Below, piece by piece: positions 1 to 10,926 of a DNA stretch of 64,000 nt. How positions within the stretch are numbered: position 1 is the stretch's first letter; every line of letters begins with the position of its first letter. Under the pieces are notes generated by a model. It had not been told where the DNA came from, searched no databases, and worked only from the letters and a program-made list of their open reading frames with translations. A program made the position numbers and the translations under genes. Source of the stretch: Daphnia carinata (lineage: Eukaryota > Arthropoda > Branchiopoda > Diplostraca > Daphniidae); NCBI RefSeq assembly GCF_022539665.2, contig NC_081331.1:13858638-13922637 (forward strand). Direction: 5' to 3'.

Positions 1-1300
1 TCCCCGTTATATAAAGCCATCAAGATGTCGTCGGAATAAAGAAGAAACTAACAGTAATTTTCTCAGTCAACGTTTTTGAAAATCCAGACAGAGACATGGT
101 AGTAACGTGTTCGTGGAGGACACGAACCTGGCAAAAATAAAGCAATGGTGATTGGTATGATCAGTTTTTGTCCATGAAAATGTACGTGACGTACCTGATG
201 AGCGGGCATATCAGCTGCAGCGAGAAAGATAAATAAGCGGATGGATTCGATTAAAAAAAGGAAAGGATATATCCAAATGGTACTATCCAAAACGGTACTC
301 TTATAAATAAGGCGGTATGTGTAACCGAAAGCACAGCTAATGACTATGACGAATTGCAATCCCAACTGAAATAAAGCAGGTAGAGAGAAAATGCTGTTGA
401 GTTCTGACGAGGCTCGGCACAGAAAGTCAAATATGAGCGCATTTTTTCTCATCATTTTAATTTTTTTTGCCCTAAAAAGCCATAATGATAGATTATTAGG
501 ATTCCGTTTCAACTAAATTTAAGGATTTTTTGAAATACTATACCCTTTGTGAACACACTGTTGAAATTCATCATCATCTTCTTTTTTGAAATGCAACGAT
601 ATCAGTTGTATGTAATGTGCGACGATGTAATAACAAAAGTGAATAAAAAGCAAAGAGGAATCAAGCATCACAGTGACGGAAGATAAAATTATGATCATAG
701 CTGTTATTGCGGAGACAGCCATGTTTGCCGGCAAAGTCTCAGAAAATACAGGCTCCATAACAAATAGCGTGGCTACAGACTGTGTAAAAAAATATTTTAA
801 GAATTCGAATCCTATGCATTTAATATGCACACGGCAATTGAGGTACTGACCGTTGTCATGACAGCAGCAAAACCTGCGAGAAATCGCTTCATTATGGAAC
901 TCTTGTGCTCCAGGAGGAATCTCTCTCCGAAGAGCCTTTCAACTTCTTGTACCGCCTTCACAGCGTTGTCCAGGTGACGGTAGTTCAACGCAATCCAACG
1001 AGATGATAGCAGTTGAGCTAACCAGGAGGACGAGGTAACCCCGCTCAGAATGATAAGTGTGATTGGTACATTTTCGTTTGCCGATGAAGGATCTGGCTCA
1101 CGGCTCAAGGATCTCACCATTACCACAGCCGAAACTTGCGAAATAAAAACTAATAAAAACCACCAAGTAGAAACATTTTTAATAGAAAACGTGAATCGTT
1201 CAAATTTGCCGGTAGTTGAATTGCGCTTCATTGTGTAAGGTATCAGTCCGCAAGCTTGGCAGAGGCTAACGAATGGACGTAACTGCTCAAAGAGTGACAT
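1..1300 (-). CDS. Gustatory receptor (Gr family), partial, Gr-1 of array
   Basis: Five-prime part of an insect-type gustatory receptor, a seven-transmembrane ligand-gated channel family of chemosensory membranes. Inferred coding exons: 1300-851, 779-544, 471-195 and 127-53. The last two exons lie beyond the window edge, so 346 residues are visible. The start MSLFEQLRPFVSLCQACG matches the N-terminus of the other copies in the array. Exon phases (0, 2, 0, 0) and GT-AG boundaries match the complete copies. Exon 1 carries several hydrophobic segments, exon 2 the block CYYIVAHYIQLISLHF, exon 3 the block ALIFDFLCRASSELN. No disabling change is visible. Assignment to the Gr family rests on the complete paralogs, which show the C-terminal TY...LLQ signature; the ligand is unknown. 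Confidence 0.85.
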
Positions 1301-1386
1301 GTTGAGAATGGCAAAATATCATGTCGAGCCGAATCCATCTAATCGAATAACAAACTACGGTTTTTTGTGTTAAATTTGTTCATCGT

Positions 1387-1400
1387 GTAGCCATGGAAAT
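1387..1400 (-). promoter_or_regulatory. Conserved 14-base Gr upstream element, copy 1
   Basis: Read in gene orientation the element is ATTTCCATGGCTAC, ending 87 bases before the ATG of the first Gr gene. The same block, with at most one change, precedes all six Gr genes here. Function inferred only from conservation. Confidence 0.5.
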
Positions 1401-2020
1401 GGGGCTTCACCATGCCCACAGTGACGAAATATTCTGCTGTTCAAACGCACGTGTTGGATAGACGATGGATTAGAAATGTAATGAGACACGCCGCCTCGCA
1501 GTAAATTGTCTGCTAATATTACAAATTGCGCAAAAGTAATTTACAAGATATAGAATATAGAAACCTTTTTTAACACAATATATTTTTGAATATATGACGA
1601 TTTCGGCGGATGATAGTCACCGAAAAATAGAAACGCTTTCATGGAATCGACTTAATCTGAATCAAAATCTGACAGAGCCTTTAGTTTCGAAAACTGTAAC
1701 ATTTGTAGTGTACACGGTTGTTTCAGGATATGAATGAAAAGAGGGTCACTCACAGGATTTTGCAGTGAATCAATGGCCCATGGTACAATTAGCGCTAATA
1801 TTATTCTAATATGTAGGTGGAAACAATCCTATTGTTACACGTATTATATAGTCTGGTGTCAAGTATAATCTGGATTAATTATTAATAAAATAGGGTATTG
1901 TGCGTTTATTTCGTTTCAAAAAGAAAATACGACGAAATTTTCTCACGTTATTAACAAAAGTGCTGTTAGCTGTTTAATGCTTTCAGCTGTTCATAAGACA
2001 ATATTTTCAAATGTTCCTTA
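1401..2020. other. Intergenic spacer between Gr-1 and Gr-2
   Basis: AT-rich spacer between the first Gr start and the second Gr stop. Beyond the upstream block I see no coding region, RNA gene or TATA box. Confidence 0.6.
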
Positions 2021-3624
2021 CTAGTTTTGGAGCAAGATGACCATATAAGTGACGACGGCCCCTGTAAGCTAATAATTGAAATAAAAGCATTTGGTCGGTA
2101 TTGCATCAAATAAGGAAATTTTTTTCAGCTTGCATCTTTAGAAAATTCTTTGACAGCACTTACAGCTGGAATAAGATGCACCCCAACCTTGTACAATCCG
2201 ACGGCGTACAAGTGAACACGATCTTCGTCCATTTGTATCAGCAGAGTCATCATCTAAAATATTTTAAAAATTCGCTTACTAATGCAAATTTTCCTCGGCA
2301 TATAGAGCCATCAAGATGTCGTTGGAATAAAAAAGAAACTAACAGTAATTTTTTCGGTCAACGTTTTGGAAAATCCAGAGAGAGACATGATAGTAACGTG
2401 TTCGTGAAGGACACGAACCTGGCAAAAATAAAGCAATAATTTTAATGACGAGAATCCTATTTTCTACGATAATTGGTATGATCAGTTTTTGTCAATGAAT
2501 ATATGTGCCGTACCTGATGAGCGGGCATGTCAGCTGCTGCGAGAAAGATAAATATGCGGATGGAATCGATTACAAAAAGGAATGGATATATCCAAATGGC
2601 ACTTTGCAAAATGGTACTCTTATAAATAAAGCGGTAACTGTAAGCGAAGGCACAGCTAATGACTGTGACGAATTTCATGCCCAACTGAAATAAAGCAGGT
2701 AGAGAGAAAACGCTGTTGAGTTCTGACGAGGCTCGACACAGGTAGTCAAATATGAGCGCATTTCGTTTCATCATCTTGATTTTGTTCGTCCTAAAAACCC
2801 ATGAAGATAGAGGTTTAGGGATCCGTTTCAATTTAATCATGGATTTTGTGCGATACTATACCCTTTGTGAACAGTCTGTTCAAATTCATCATTCGCTTCT
2901 TTTTTGAAATGCAACGATATCAGTTGTACGTAATGTGCGATGATGTAGTAACAAATGTGAACAAAAAGCAAAGAGGAATCTAACATTATAATGACGGACG
3001 CTAAAATCATGAACATAGCTGTTATTGCGGAGACAGCCATGTTTGCTGGCAAAAGCGCAGAAAGCATAGGCCCCATAGCAAACAGCGCGCCTACAGCCTG
3101 TGTTTTCAAAACTATTTTAGAATTCGTATGCTATACCGTTTTAATGAGCTCATGGCAATTGTAGTACTGACCGTTGCCACGATAATAGCAAAACCTGCAA
3201 GAAATCGTGTCATTATGGAACTCTTGTGCTCCAGGAGGAATTTCTCTCCCAAGAGCCTTTCAACTTCTTGCACCGCTCTCACAGCGTTGTCTAGGTGACG
3301 ATAGTTCAACGCAATCCAATGAGATAATAGCAGTTGAGCTAAGAAAGCGGACGAGGTAACCCCGCTCAGAATGATCAGCGTGATTGGTATGTTTCTGTCT
3401 GTCGATAAAGCACCTTGTATATCACTGCTCAAGAATCTCACCGTTGCTACAACTGAAATTTGCGAAATTAAAACTAATAAAAACCACCAAGTGGAAATAT
3501 TTCTAACAGAAAACGTGAATCGTTCAAATTTGCGGGTAGTTGAATTGCGCTTCATTGTGTAAGGAATCAATCCGCAAGCTTGGCAGAGGCTAACGAATGG
3601 CTGTAACTGTTCAAAGACAGACAT
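2021..3624 (-). CDS. Gustatory receptor (Gr family), Gr-2 of array, complete
   Basis: Complete gustatory receptor of 392 residues. Inferred exons: 3624-3172, 3097-2862, 2790-2514, 2418-2344, 2253-2164, 2068-2021. The start was set at MSVFEQLQPF, the N-terminus shared by every copy, rather than an upstream in-frame ATG at 3669. The last exon encodes LTGAVVTYMVILLQN, a good match to the TY-hydrophobic-LLQ signature in the seventh transmembrane helix of insect Grs. Exon 5 holds DEDRVHLYAVGLYKVGVHLIPA, which corresponds to the conserved stretch before that helix. All splice sites are GT-AG and phases are consistent (0, 2, 0, 0, 0). The gene sits about 2.3 kb from its neighbours in the same orientation, which points to tandem duplication. 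Ligand unknown; chemosensory role inferred from the family. Confidence 0.9.
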
Positions 3625-3714
3625 GTTGAGAATGACGGAGTATCGCGTCGAGTTGAATCTAAATAACAAGCTGTTGTTTTTTCAGTGTTAAATGTTCCTG
3701 TTAAGAGGTATGAT

Positions 3715-3728
3715 GTAACCATGGAAAT
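3715..3728 (-). promoter_or_regulatory. Conserved 14-base Gr upstream element, copy 2
   Basis: In gene orientation ATTTCCATGGTTAC, 91 bases before the Gr-2 ATG. Farther upstream, at 3784-3800 and again at 3936-3952, lies the second shared block GTTGATTGATTAAAAA. Confidence 0.5.
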
Positions 3729-3935
3729 GGTGCGCCATGATGTCCACTTTAATGGAACTTCCTGACGTCCAAACGCTTGTATCGTTGATTGATTAAAAAT
3801 AACCATACACACACAGTTTACTGCTTCTTTCCAGAAACGTGGCTTGGTATACATCACTACTCATCACTGACAAACAAGACAAACACGTTTAGATAATTGT
3901 TCATCCTGGTGTTAAAAAATACCTGTTGATGCATA

Positions 3936-4361
3936 GTTGATTGATTAAAAACTTATTGGACAAACGTTATGTTGGGATCCTTTCCTGTAAAGCTTGACAT
4001 TTATCAAGAATCCTTACTGATGAGAAGTGGAAGATTTTGGAAAAAAACAAAATTAGTGGAAAAGTCGGGCTTATTTTGTCGGGCTTATTTTGTCGGGCTT
4101 AAAAATAAAGTTGGAGGGCTAGCATTACATTGATGCATAGATATAGATGAAAACAATCCGATTGCTACGCTTATTATATAGCCTGTTCCAAATATAAACT
4201 GCATTGATTCTTGATAATATACAGATCGTACGTTTATTTCGTTTTAGAAAGACAATGTTTACGGAATTTTGTCACGTGTTAATCAATTAACAAAGTGCTA
4301 TTGGCTTATTCCTTAAAGTGCTTCCAGTTGTTCATTAGACAACATTTTCAACTGCTTCTCT
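3936..4361. other. Spacer between Gr-2 and Gr-3 with short tandem repeat
   Basis: No gene seen. It holds a second copy of the TGATTGATTAAAAA block and, at 4064-4100, three head-to-tail copies of a 14-base unit GTCGGGCTTATTTT, the third diverging at its end. Confidence 0.6.
4064..4100 (+). repeat. Tandem 14-base repeat GTCGGGCTTATTTT (3 copies)
   Basis: Copies begin at 4064, 4078 and 4092; the third changes after GTCGGGCTTA. The same word recurs twice at 15745-15776, spaced 17 bases apart, in otherwise unrelated flanks. Confidence 0.7.
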
Positions 4362-5907
4362 CTAGTTTTGGAGCAGGATGACCATATAAGTGACGACGGC
4401 TCCTGTTAGCTAATAATTCAAATGAAAGCATTTAATCATCATAGCATAGTATAAAATAAGTCGATTATTTTCATCTTTTGAAAATTCTTTGACGGCACTT
4501 ACAGCCGGAATGAGATGTAATCCAACTTTAAATAGTCCGGCGGCAGACAAGTGGACACGATCTTCGTCAATCTGTATCAAGAAGGCCATCATCTAAAACA
4601 TTGAAACTATTAATTTAATAATTCAAATATCCCTTTGTGTTTTCAAGGTAACGCGGAATAATGAAACTAACCGTCAGTGTTTCAGAATGGGTTTTGGGAA
4701 ATCCAGAGAGAGACATGGCAGTGACACGTTCGTGAAGATAACACACCTGGTTAAAACAAGCAATCATTTATTTTACTTGGGAGTCTTCGATAAAGAATCA
4801 CATGTAATTTTACCTGGTTAACTGGCATTTCAGGGGCGGCGAGGAGAACCAAAATGCGGATTGTTTCTATAGAAAAAAGGAAAGGATCTATCCAAGCGCC
4901 CACTCCCAACACGGTAACCGTATGAATGCAGCGGTAAATGTAGATAAAAGCAAAAGTAACGATGGTGACGAATTTTATGCTCAAAAGAAACAATACAGGT
5001 AGAGAGAATACTCTATTGATTTCGGATGAGGCCCGACAAAGATGGTCGAATATCAGCGCATTCCGCCTAATCACGTTAATGTTATTCGTCCTATAAAATC
5101 ACAAAGATCGCGCATAAAGGATTCGTCTCACTGAAATTTATGAATAATATCAGGTACTACACCCTTTGTGAACATTCGCGTGAAGTTCATCACCGGCTTC
5201 CTTTGTGCAAGGCAACGATATAAGTTGTATATAATGTGCGATAATGTAATAGCAGATGTGGACAAAAAGTAAAGAGCAATCAAACATCACGTTGACGGAG
5301 GCTAAAACCGTGAACAAAGCTGTTGTTAAGTAGACGTCCATGTCTTTTGGTAAAAGCGCTGAATACATAGGCTCACAGGAAAACATCCCGGCTATAGTCT
5401 ATGTAAAAACATTTAAAAATCTGAACTGAGCAGGTAACAAAGAATGCCATTTACCGTTATCACGACAACCGTAAAACCTACAAAAAATCTTGTGGTAATG
5501 GAGCTCTGATGTTCTGCAATATATTTTTCTCCAAAGAGACTTTCTGCTTTTTGCACTGCTTCGACTACTTTGCCCAATGGACGATAGCTAAACGCAATCC
5601 AGCGAGATAAGGCGAGTTGAGCTAAGAACGCGGACGATGTAACCCCGATGAGAACGATCATTGTGGTTGGAAGGTTTCTGTCTGCCGATATAGCATCTTG
5701 TAAATCTCCGACCAGGCGTCCTATCACTACAACAATGAAAATTTGCAAAACTAATATCAATAGAAACCACCATGTAGAAACGTGTCTAACAGAGAACGTG
5801 AATCGTTCAAATTTGCCGGTAGTTGGGTTGCGCTTCATTGCGTAAGGAATCAGTCCGCACGCTTGGCAGAGACTTACGAATGGCTGTAACTTATCAAAGA
5901 CGGACAT
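4362..5907 (-). CDS. Gustatory receptor (Gr family), Gr-3 of array, complete
   Basis: Complete gustatory receptor of 392 residues. Inferred exons: 5907-5455, 5398-5163, 5090-4814, 4746-4672, 4592-4503, 4409-4362. N-terminus MSVFDKLQPFVSLCQACG; C-terminus LTGAVVTYMVILLQN, the insect Gr signature. Exon lengths of 453, 236, 277, 75, 90 and 48 bases are identical to those of Gr-2 and Gr-5. It is closest by eye to Gr-5 (shared QKAESLFGEK, HICYYIIAHYIQLIS and DEDRVHLSAAGLFKVG). No frameshift or stop is visible. Seven-transmembrane chemoreceptor by family; ligand unknown. Confidence 0.9.
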
Positions 5908-5992
5908 GGTGAGAATGACGAAACATCATGGCGAGCTGGATCTCCAAATCGAATAACATAACGCGGTTTTTTGTGTTAAGTATGTCCATGCC

Positions 5993-6006
5993 GTAGCCAT
6001 GGAAAT
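5993..6006 (-). promoter_or_regulatory. Conserved 14-base Gr upstream element, copy 3
   Basis: In gene orientation ATTTCCATGGCTAC, 86 bases before the Gr-3 ATG. The second shared block lies at 6067-6083. Confidence 0.5.
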
Positions 6007-6401
6007 GGGGCTTCATAATGTCCGTATTGACGTAATATCCTGGTATTCATGAGCACTTGTCGGATAGTTGATTGATTAAAAAGTTATGGGACACTCATTA
6101 GTGTACCATTTTTTCGCACAACACACGTACTCATTCAGGAGTCATTATAGACAAAGGGTGACTTGTGTTTTTCATTTCCTTGATAGGAATAACGTTTATT
6201 TATCAATCATTCTCAACCAATATCTGTTTGCACAACAAGCTATTGTTGAATGCAGGACATGTTTATCGAAAGACTGACATTGAAAAACCACATAAGTATG
6301 GTGCTAAAAAAAATTTAAAACGTTTTTTAAAGGATTGTTCCGATTAGTCGACTGCAGCATCCAGAAAATCAGCCAAGACTTGAAACTTCAGCTGTCCCTC
6401 G

Positions 6402-7963
6402 CTAGTTTTGAAGAAGGATGGCCATATATGTAACGACGGCTCCGATTAACTAATAATTCAGATAAAAGCACTCAGCAATAATGGATTTTTTATTTGGTGA
6501 GGGATTTTAGCTTCCATCTTTTGAAAATTTTTTGGCAACACTTACAGCCGGGAGGAGATGAAGGCCAACTTTAAATAGTCCAGCAGCAGACAGGTGGACG
6601 CGATCTTCATCGATCTGCACTAACAGAGTCATCATCTGAAACATTTGAGAAGTCCATTTAGCATAATTGAAATCCTCTTCCGTGTCATTCTGATATACTG
6701 ATGGAATAAAGAAACTAACGGTAATTTTCTCGGCCATCGTTTCAGCAAACCCGGAGAGAGACATGGCCGTAACACGTTCGTGAAGAAGACGAACCTGGAA
6801 GATTTGTTTCCAATTAGAAACACTTTTCATTCGTCTTATCTAAGCAAAGATGACACACCTGTTTAACTGGCATGCCAGCTGCAATGAAAAAAACTAATGT
6901 GCGAAGTGCCTCTGTCAGAAAAAGGAACGAATATATCCAAATGGCATTCTCCAGTAGGATATTTGTTATAAGGAAGCGGTAAATGTAGGCGAAGGCAGTG
7001 CTGATGACTGTGACGAATTTGATGCCCAACACAAACAAAGCAGGAGAGAGAAAATGCTGTTGAGTTCTGACGAGACCCGACAAAGATGGTCAAAAATCAT
7101 CACATTTCGTTTCATTACTTCGATATTATCCCTCCTATAAGCCAATCAAGTTAAGAATAAAAACTTCTTCTCAATTGATTATGGATTGTTTTATAGACTA
7201 CACCTTTTGCGAACATTCGTTTGGATTTCTTCGATATCTTTCTTGTCGCAATGGAGCAATACTAGTTGTATATAATGCGCAACAATGTAATAACAGATGT
7301 GAACAAAGAGCAAAGAGCAGTCAAACATCACGGTGACAGAGGCTAAAGAGACGGACAAAGCTGCTACTGAGAAAGCGGCGATATTTTCTGGCAGAAGCAG
7401 AGCAAATACAGGCCCGATGGCAAACATCATACCTGCAGACTATGTTAAAATTTTTGAATACTTCAATTGCATACCTCCTCATGAGTAAGTGGCAATGATT
7501 AAATACTGACCGTTATTATGATAACAACAAAACCTATAAAAAATCGTGTCATTATGGAGCTCCTGTGCTCTGTGATGAACTTTTCGCCGAAGAGCACTTC
7601 AACATTTTGCACGGCTTGAACTGCGTTACTCAGGTGACGGCAGTTAAACGCAATCCAACGAGATGAGACTAATTGAGCTAAGAAAGTAAGTGAGGTTACA
7701 CCGTTCAAAATGATCAGCGTGATTGGAATGTTTCTATCCGTGGACAACACTTCTTGAAAATCACTGCTCAAGTTTCCCATCACTACGACGATTGAAATTT
7801 GCAGAATCAAAACTGTCAAAAACCACCAGGTAGAGTAATCCTTAACAGAGAACGAAAAGCGTTCAAATTTCCCGGTAAATGAATTGCGTTCGATTGCGTA
7901 AGGAAACAAGCCGCAAACTTGGCAGAGGCTAACAAACGGCTGTAACTGTTCAAAGACGGACAT
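6402..7963 (-). pseudogene. Gustatory receptor with exon 3 frameshift, Gr-4 of array
   Basis: Exons match the other copies: 7963-7511, 7439-7204, 7134-6859, 6794-6720, 6635-6546, 6449-6402. Exon 3 is 276 bases where three complete minus-strand copies have 277. Alignment with Gr-2 places a single missing base near 7044-7045, where the siblings read CAGGTAGAGAG and this copy CAGGAGAGAG. After SSELNSIFSL the frame shifts and meets a stop about 25 codons later; the correct frame resumes as PALFVLGIKFVTVIS. All other exons are open, all splice sites look intact, and the last exon keeps TYMAILLQN. It is therefore either a very young pseudogene, an allele still segregating, or an assembly error. If translated, the product would lose everything after the first third of exon 3, including the last helix. 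Confidence 0.8.
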
Positions 7964-8026
7964 GTTGAAGAATGGCGAGACATAATTGTTTTTCTTTTGT
8001 TGAATGTGCCTCTTCATTGATCCGAT

Positions 8027-8040
8027 GTAACCATGGAAAT
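8027..8040 (-). promoter_or_regulatory. Conserved 14-base Gr upstream element, copy 4
   Basis: In gene orientation ATTTCCATGGTTAC, only 64 bases before the Gr-4 ATG, the shortest spacing in the array. The second shared block lies at 8104-8120. Confidence 0.5.
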
Positions 8041-8365
8041 GTGACTCTGTGGTGTCCACCTTAACGAAATATTCTGGTGTTCAAAAGTGCCTGTTGACGC
8101 CTAGTTGATTGATTAAAAAGTAATTGGACAAACTTGCGTTCGTTTCCTTTCCGGTAACGCTTGACATTTATCAAGAATCATCACTGATAAGCATGGCAAA
8201 GATATTTGGTTAATTCTTTTTTGTTTTCTATTTCCTCCGATACGTTTATGTCGTTTGAGAAACAAAATATCGACGGAATTTCTTTAAGAATTAGCAAAGG
8301 GTTTTGGTCTTATTTTTCTCAAGTGCCTCCAGTTGTTTATTGGGCAACATTTCAACTGTTCCTCA

Positions 8366-9944
8366 CTAGTTTTGAAGGAGAATGACCATATAAGTGACGG
8401 CGGCTCCAGTTAACTAGTAATTCAAATAAAGTGAGTTAAGTATAATGGCATTGCATATATAGCGAGCGCTTTTTTTAGGCTTGCACCTTTCGAAAATCTT
8501 TGAACAACACTTACAGCCGGAATGAGATGTACTCCAACTTTAAATAATCCGGCGGCAGACAAGTGGACACGATCTTCGTCAATTTGTATCAGGAAGGTCA
8601 TCATCTAAAACATTTAAATTGCCCATTTAATAATTGAATTCCTGTTCAGTAAAGATGCCGTCAAGGTGGTGATGGGATGATGAACTAACCGTCAGTTTTT
8701 CACAATGTGTTTTGGGAAATCCAGAGAGAGACATGGCAGTGACACGTTCATGAAGAAGACAAACCTAATAAAAGATAAACATTTCATTTCGCTTGTCAGA
8801 CAAGAATTGCAGTTGCTTTATTAGTTTGAAAGGAATTCGTGTAGTTTTACCTGGTTAACTGGCATGTCGGCGGCGGTGAGGAGAACCATAATGCGCGTTG
8901 TTTCTATTACAAAGAGGAAAGGATATGCCCAGATGAGATTTTCCAACAAGTCTATCGTGTAAATGAAGCGGTAAATGTAGATAAAGGCAGTAGTGACGAC
9001 CGTGACGAATTTTATGATCAACAAAGCAAATACTGGAATGGAGATAATGCTATTGAGTGCAGAAGAGGCTCGACAAAGGTGATCGAATATCTGGGCCTGT
9101 CGTCTAATCATTTTAATTTTGCCCGTTCTATAAAACAATCAAATTGAGCATAAACAATTAATTTCAATGAAAACACATGGATGGCATCAGATACTACACC
9201 TTTTATGAACAGTCGCGTGAAATTCATCATCGGCTTCCTTTTTGCAACGCAACGATATCAGTTGTATATAATGTGCGATTATGTAATAGCAGATGTGGAC
9301 AAAAAGTAAAGAGCAATCAAACATCACGTTGACGGAGGCTAAAACCGTGAACAAAGCTGTTACTGAGTACACGTCTATATCTTTTGGCAAAAGCTCAGCA
9401 TACATTGGCCCAAAGGCAAACATCCCGGTTATAGCCTATGTAAAAATGTTTAAAAATTCAACCGGAGCAGGTAAGAATGAATGTCATTTACCGCTGCCAT
9501 AACAGCCGCAAAACCTATAAAAAATCTTGTCATAAGGGAACTCTGATGCTCTGCAATGAATTTCTCTCCAAAGAGACTTTCTGCTTTTTGCACTGCTTCG
9601 ACTGCGTTGCCCAACAGACGATAGCTCAACGCCATCCAACGAGATGAGATGAGTTGAGCTAAGAAAGCAGACGAGACAATCCTGCTGAGAACAATCATTG
9701 TGGTTGGAATGTTTCTGTCTGTTGATAAGGCATCTTGTAAATCTCCGGCCAGGCGTGCTATCACTACAACAATGGAAATTTGCAAAACCAAAACCAATAA
9801 AAACCACCATGTAGAAAGGTTTCTAATGGAAAGCGTGAATCGTTCAAATTTGCCGGTAGTTGGATTGCGCTTCATTGCGTAAGGAATTAACCCACAAGCT
9901 TGGCAGAGGCTAACGAACGGTTGTAATTGTTCAAAGACGGACAT
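8366..9944 (-). CDS. Gustatory receptor (Gr family), Gr-5 of array, complete
   Basis: Complete gustatory receptor of 392 residues. Inferred exons: 9944-9492, 9435-9200, 9127-8851, 8764-8690, 8604-8515, 8413-8366. N-terminus MSVFEQLQPFVSLCQACG; C-terminus LTGAAVTYMVILLQN with the family signature. Exon lengths equal those of Gr-2 and Gr-3. The start was chosen at the conserved MSVFEQ, not at the in-frame upstream ATG in the leader. It is the last minus-strand copy and faces the plus-strand copy Gr-6 across about 1 kb containing a tRNA gene. No disabling mutation seen. Ligand unknown. Confidence 0.9.
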
Positions 9945-10026
9945 GGTGAGAATGACGAAATGGCGAGTTGAACCTACGAATCGAATGGCTGTTGTTTTTC
10001 TGTGTAAAATTTGCCTATTAATTGAG

Positions 10027-10040
10027 GTAACCATAGAAAT
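10027..10040 (-). promoter_or_regulatory. Conserved 14-base Gr upstream element, copy 5
   Basis: In gene orientation ATTTCTATGGTTAC, one base different from the others, 83 bases before the Gr-5 ATG. The second shared block (with one change) is at 10101-10117. Confidence 0.45.
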
Positions 10041-10438
10041 GGGACCCTATAGTATCCAACATGAGGGAACATCTTGTTGTTCAAACGTATCTGTTCGAAA
10101 GTTGAGTGATTAAAAAGTAATGAGATAAACACAATGTACGACTTGTCCTGTAACACGTCCTGGATGACATCCCTGTAGTTGTTACTGATAAGCAAGATAA
10201 ACACATTTAGGTAATTGTTCATGTGTTTTTTCCTTGACACGATTAGATCAACCGCCGATGGACGACCCAATGAATTATTTATTAGAATATTTAAAAAAGG
10301 TGTGGCACTGCAAGCTGAGTAGGACCGCACTAGCAAACATGGAAACAACCTTCAATCCAATTACGCCGATTACTGTAGTTGCTTGTTGCCGTTTGCTTTG
10401 CCCACATACTCACCTATGTATTCAGCTGCGTTATACCA

Positions 10439-10511
10439 GCATCTGTAGTGTAGTGGTTATCACGGTTGTCTCACACACAACAGGTCCTCAGTTCGATCCT
10501 GGGCAGATGCA
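10439..10511 (+). tRNA. tRNA-Val (anticodon CAC)
   Basis: A 73-base cloverleaf can be drawn by hand. The acceptor stem GCATCTG pairs perfectly with CAGATGC and is followed by discriminator A. The D arm is GTGTAGTGGTTATCAC. The anticodon stem GTTGT/ACAAC closes loop CTCACAC with anticodon CAC (valine). The T arm is CTCAG, TTCGATC, CTGGG, with one G-T pair. The internal Pol III box A (TAGTGTAGTGG) and box B (AGTTCGATCCT) are present, and a T5 terminator follows at once (10512-10516). No intron. It lies in the divergent spacer between Gr-5 and Gr-6. Confidence 0.9.
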
Positions 10512-10516
10512 TTTTT

Positions 10517-10825
10517 ATCGTTGTAATGGTTGTTAATATCTATGTCATTGTCTCTCGCCAGCGCATTTGGGCTATGATTGGCGTGAGTTCTTTTGCGTCG
10601 CATCGTAATGAGCCGACAACTCACACGATCGTTTTGCTCGGTTACACGGTATCGTTTTGCGCGCTGTACACACGCACCATCGATCTTTTCAATCTCTCTA
10701 ATTCACTAGTGATGGCCTGTTTAATCCGATTAATCAAGTAGTGGAACGACAGGTTATGACTCACGTCCATTTGAAACTCTTTAATATCCGTGGCCTTTTG
10801 GTACTGTAACGTACACCCTGACAAC
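10517..10825. other. Spacer between tRNA-Val and Gr-6
   Basis: No gene supported. Short open frames here have no splice or homology support. Confidence 0.5.
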
Positions 10826-10839
10826 ATTTCCATGGTTAC
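10826..10839 (+). promoter_or_regulatory. Conserved 14-base Gr upstream element, copy 6 (plus strand)
   Basis: ATTTCCATGGTTAC, 87 bases before the Gr-6 ATG. It is identical to copies 2 and 4 although Gr-6 is the most diverged gene and lies in the opposite orientation. A TATATATAT tract follows at about 10869. Confidence 0.55.
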
Positions 10840-10926
10840 GTAAACCTTGAAAACACATTAAACATCGAATATATATATGTCTGGGCATTCGTTCCAACTT
10901 GCCCAGATGTGCACTAACTGCCCACC

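Noticed and set aside
63-3857. Separate small genes suggested by individual open frames within the Gr array
   Set aside because: They are exons of Gr-1 and Gr-2 or their antisense shadows once splice phases are applied.
6507-6830. Continuous frame through exon 4, intron 4 and exon 5 of Gr-4
   Set aside because: The 84-base intron happens to be in frame and stop-free; the sibling genes splice here and have stops or frameshifts in the same intron.
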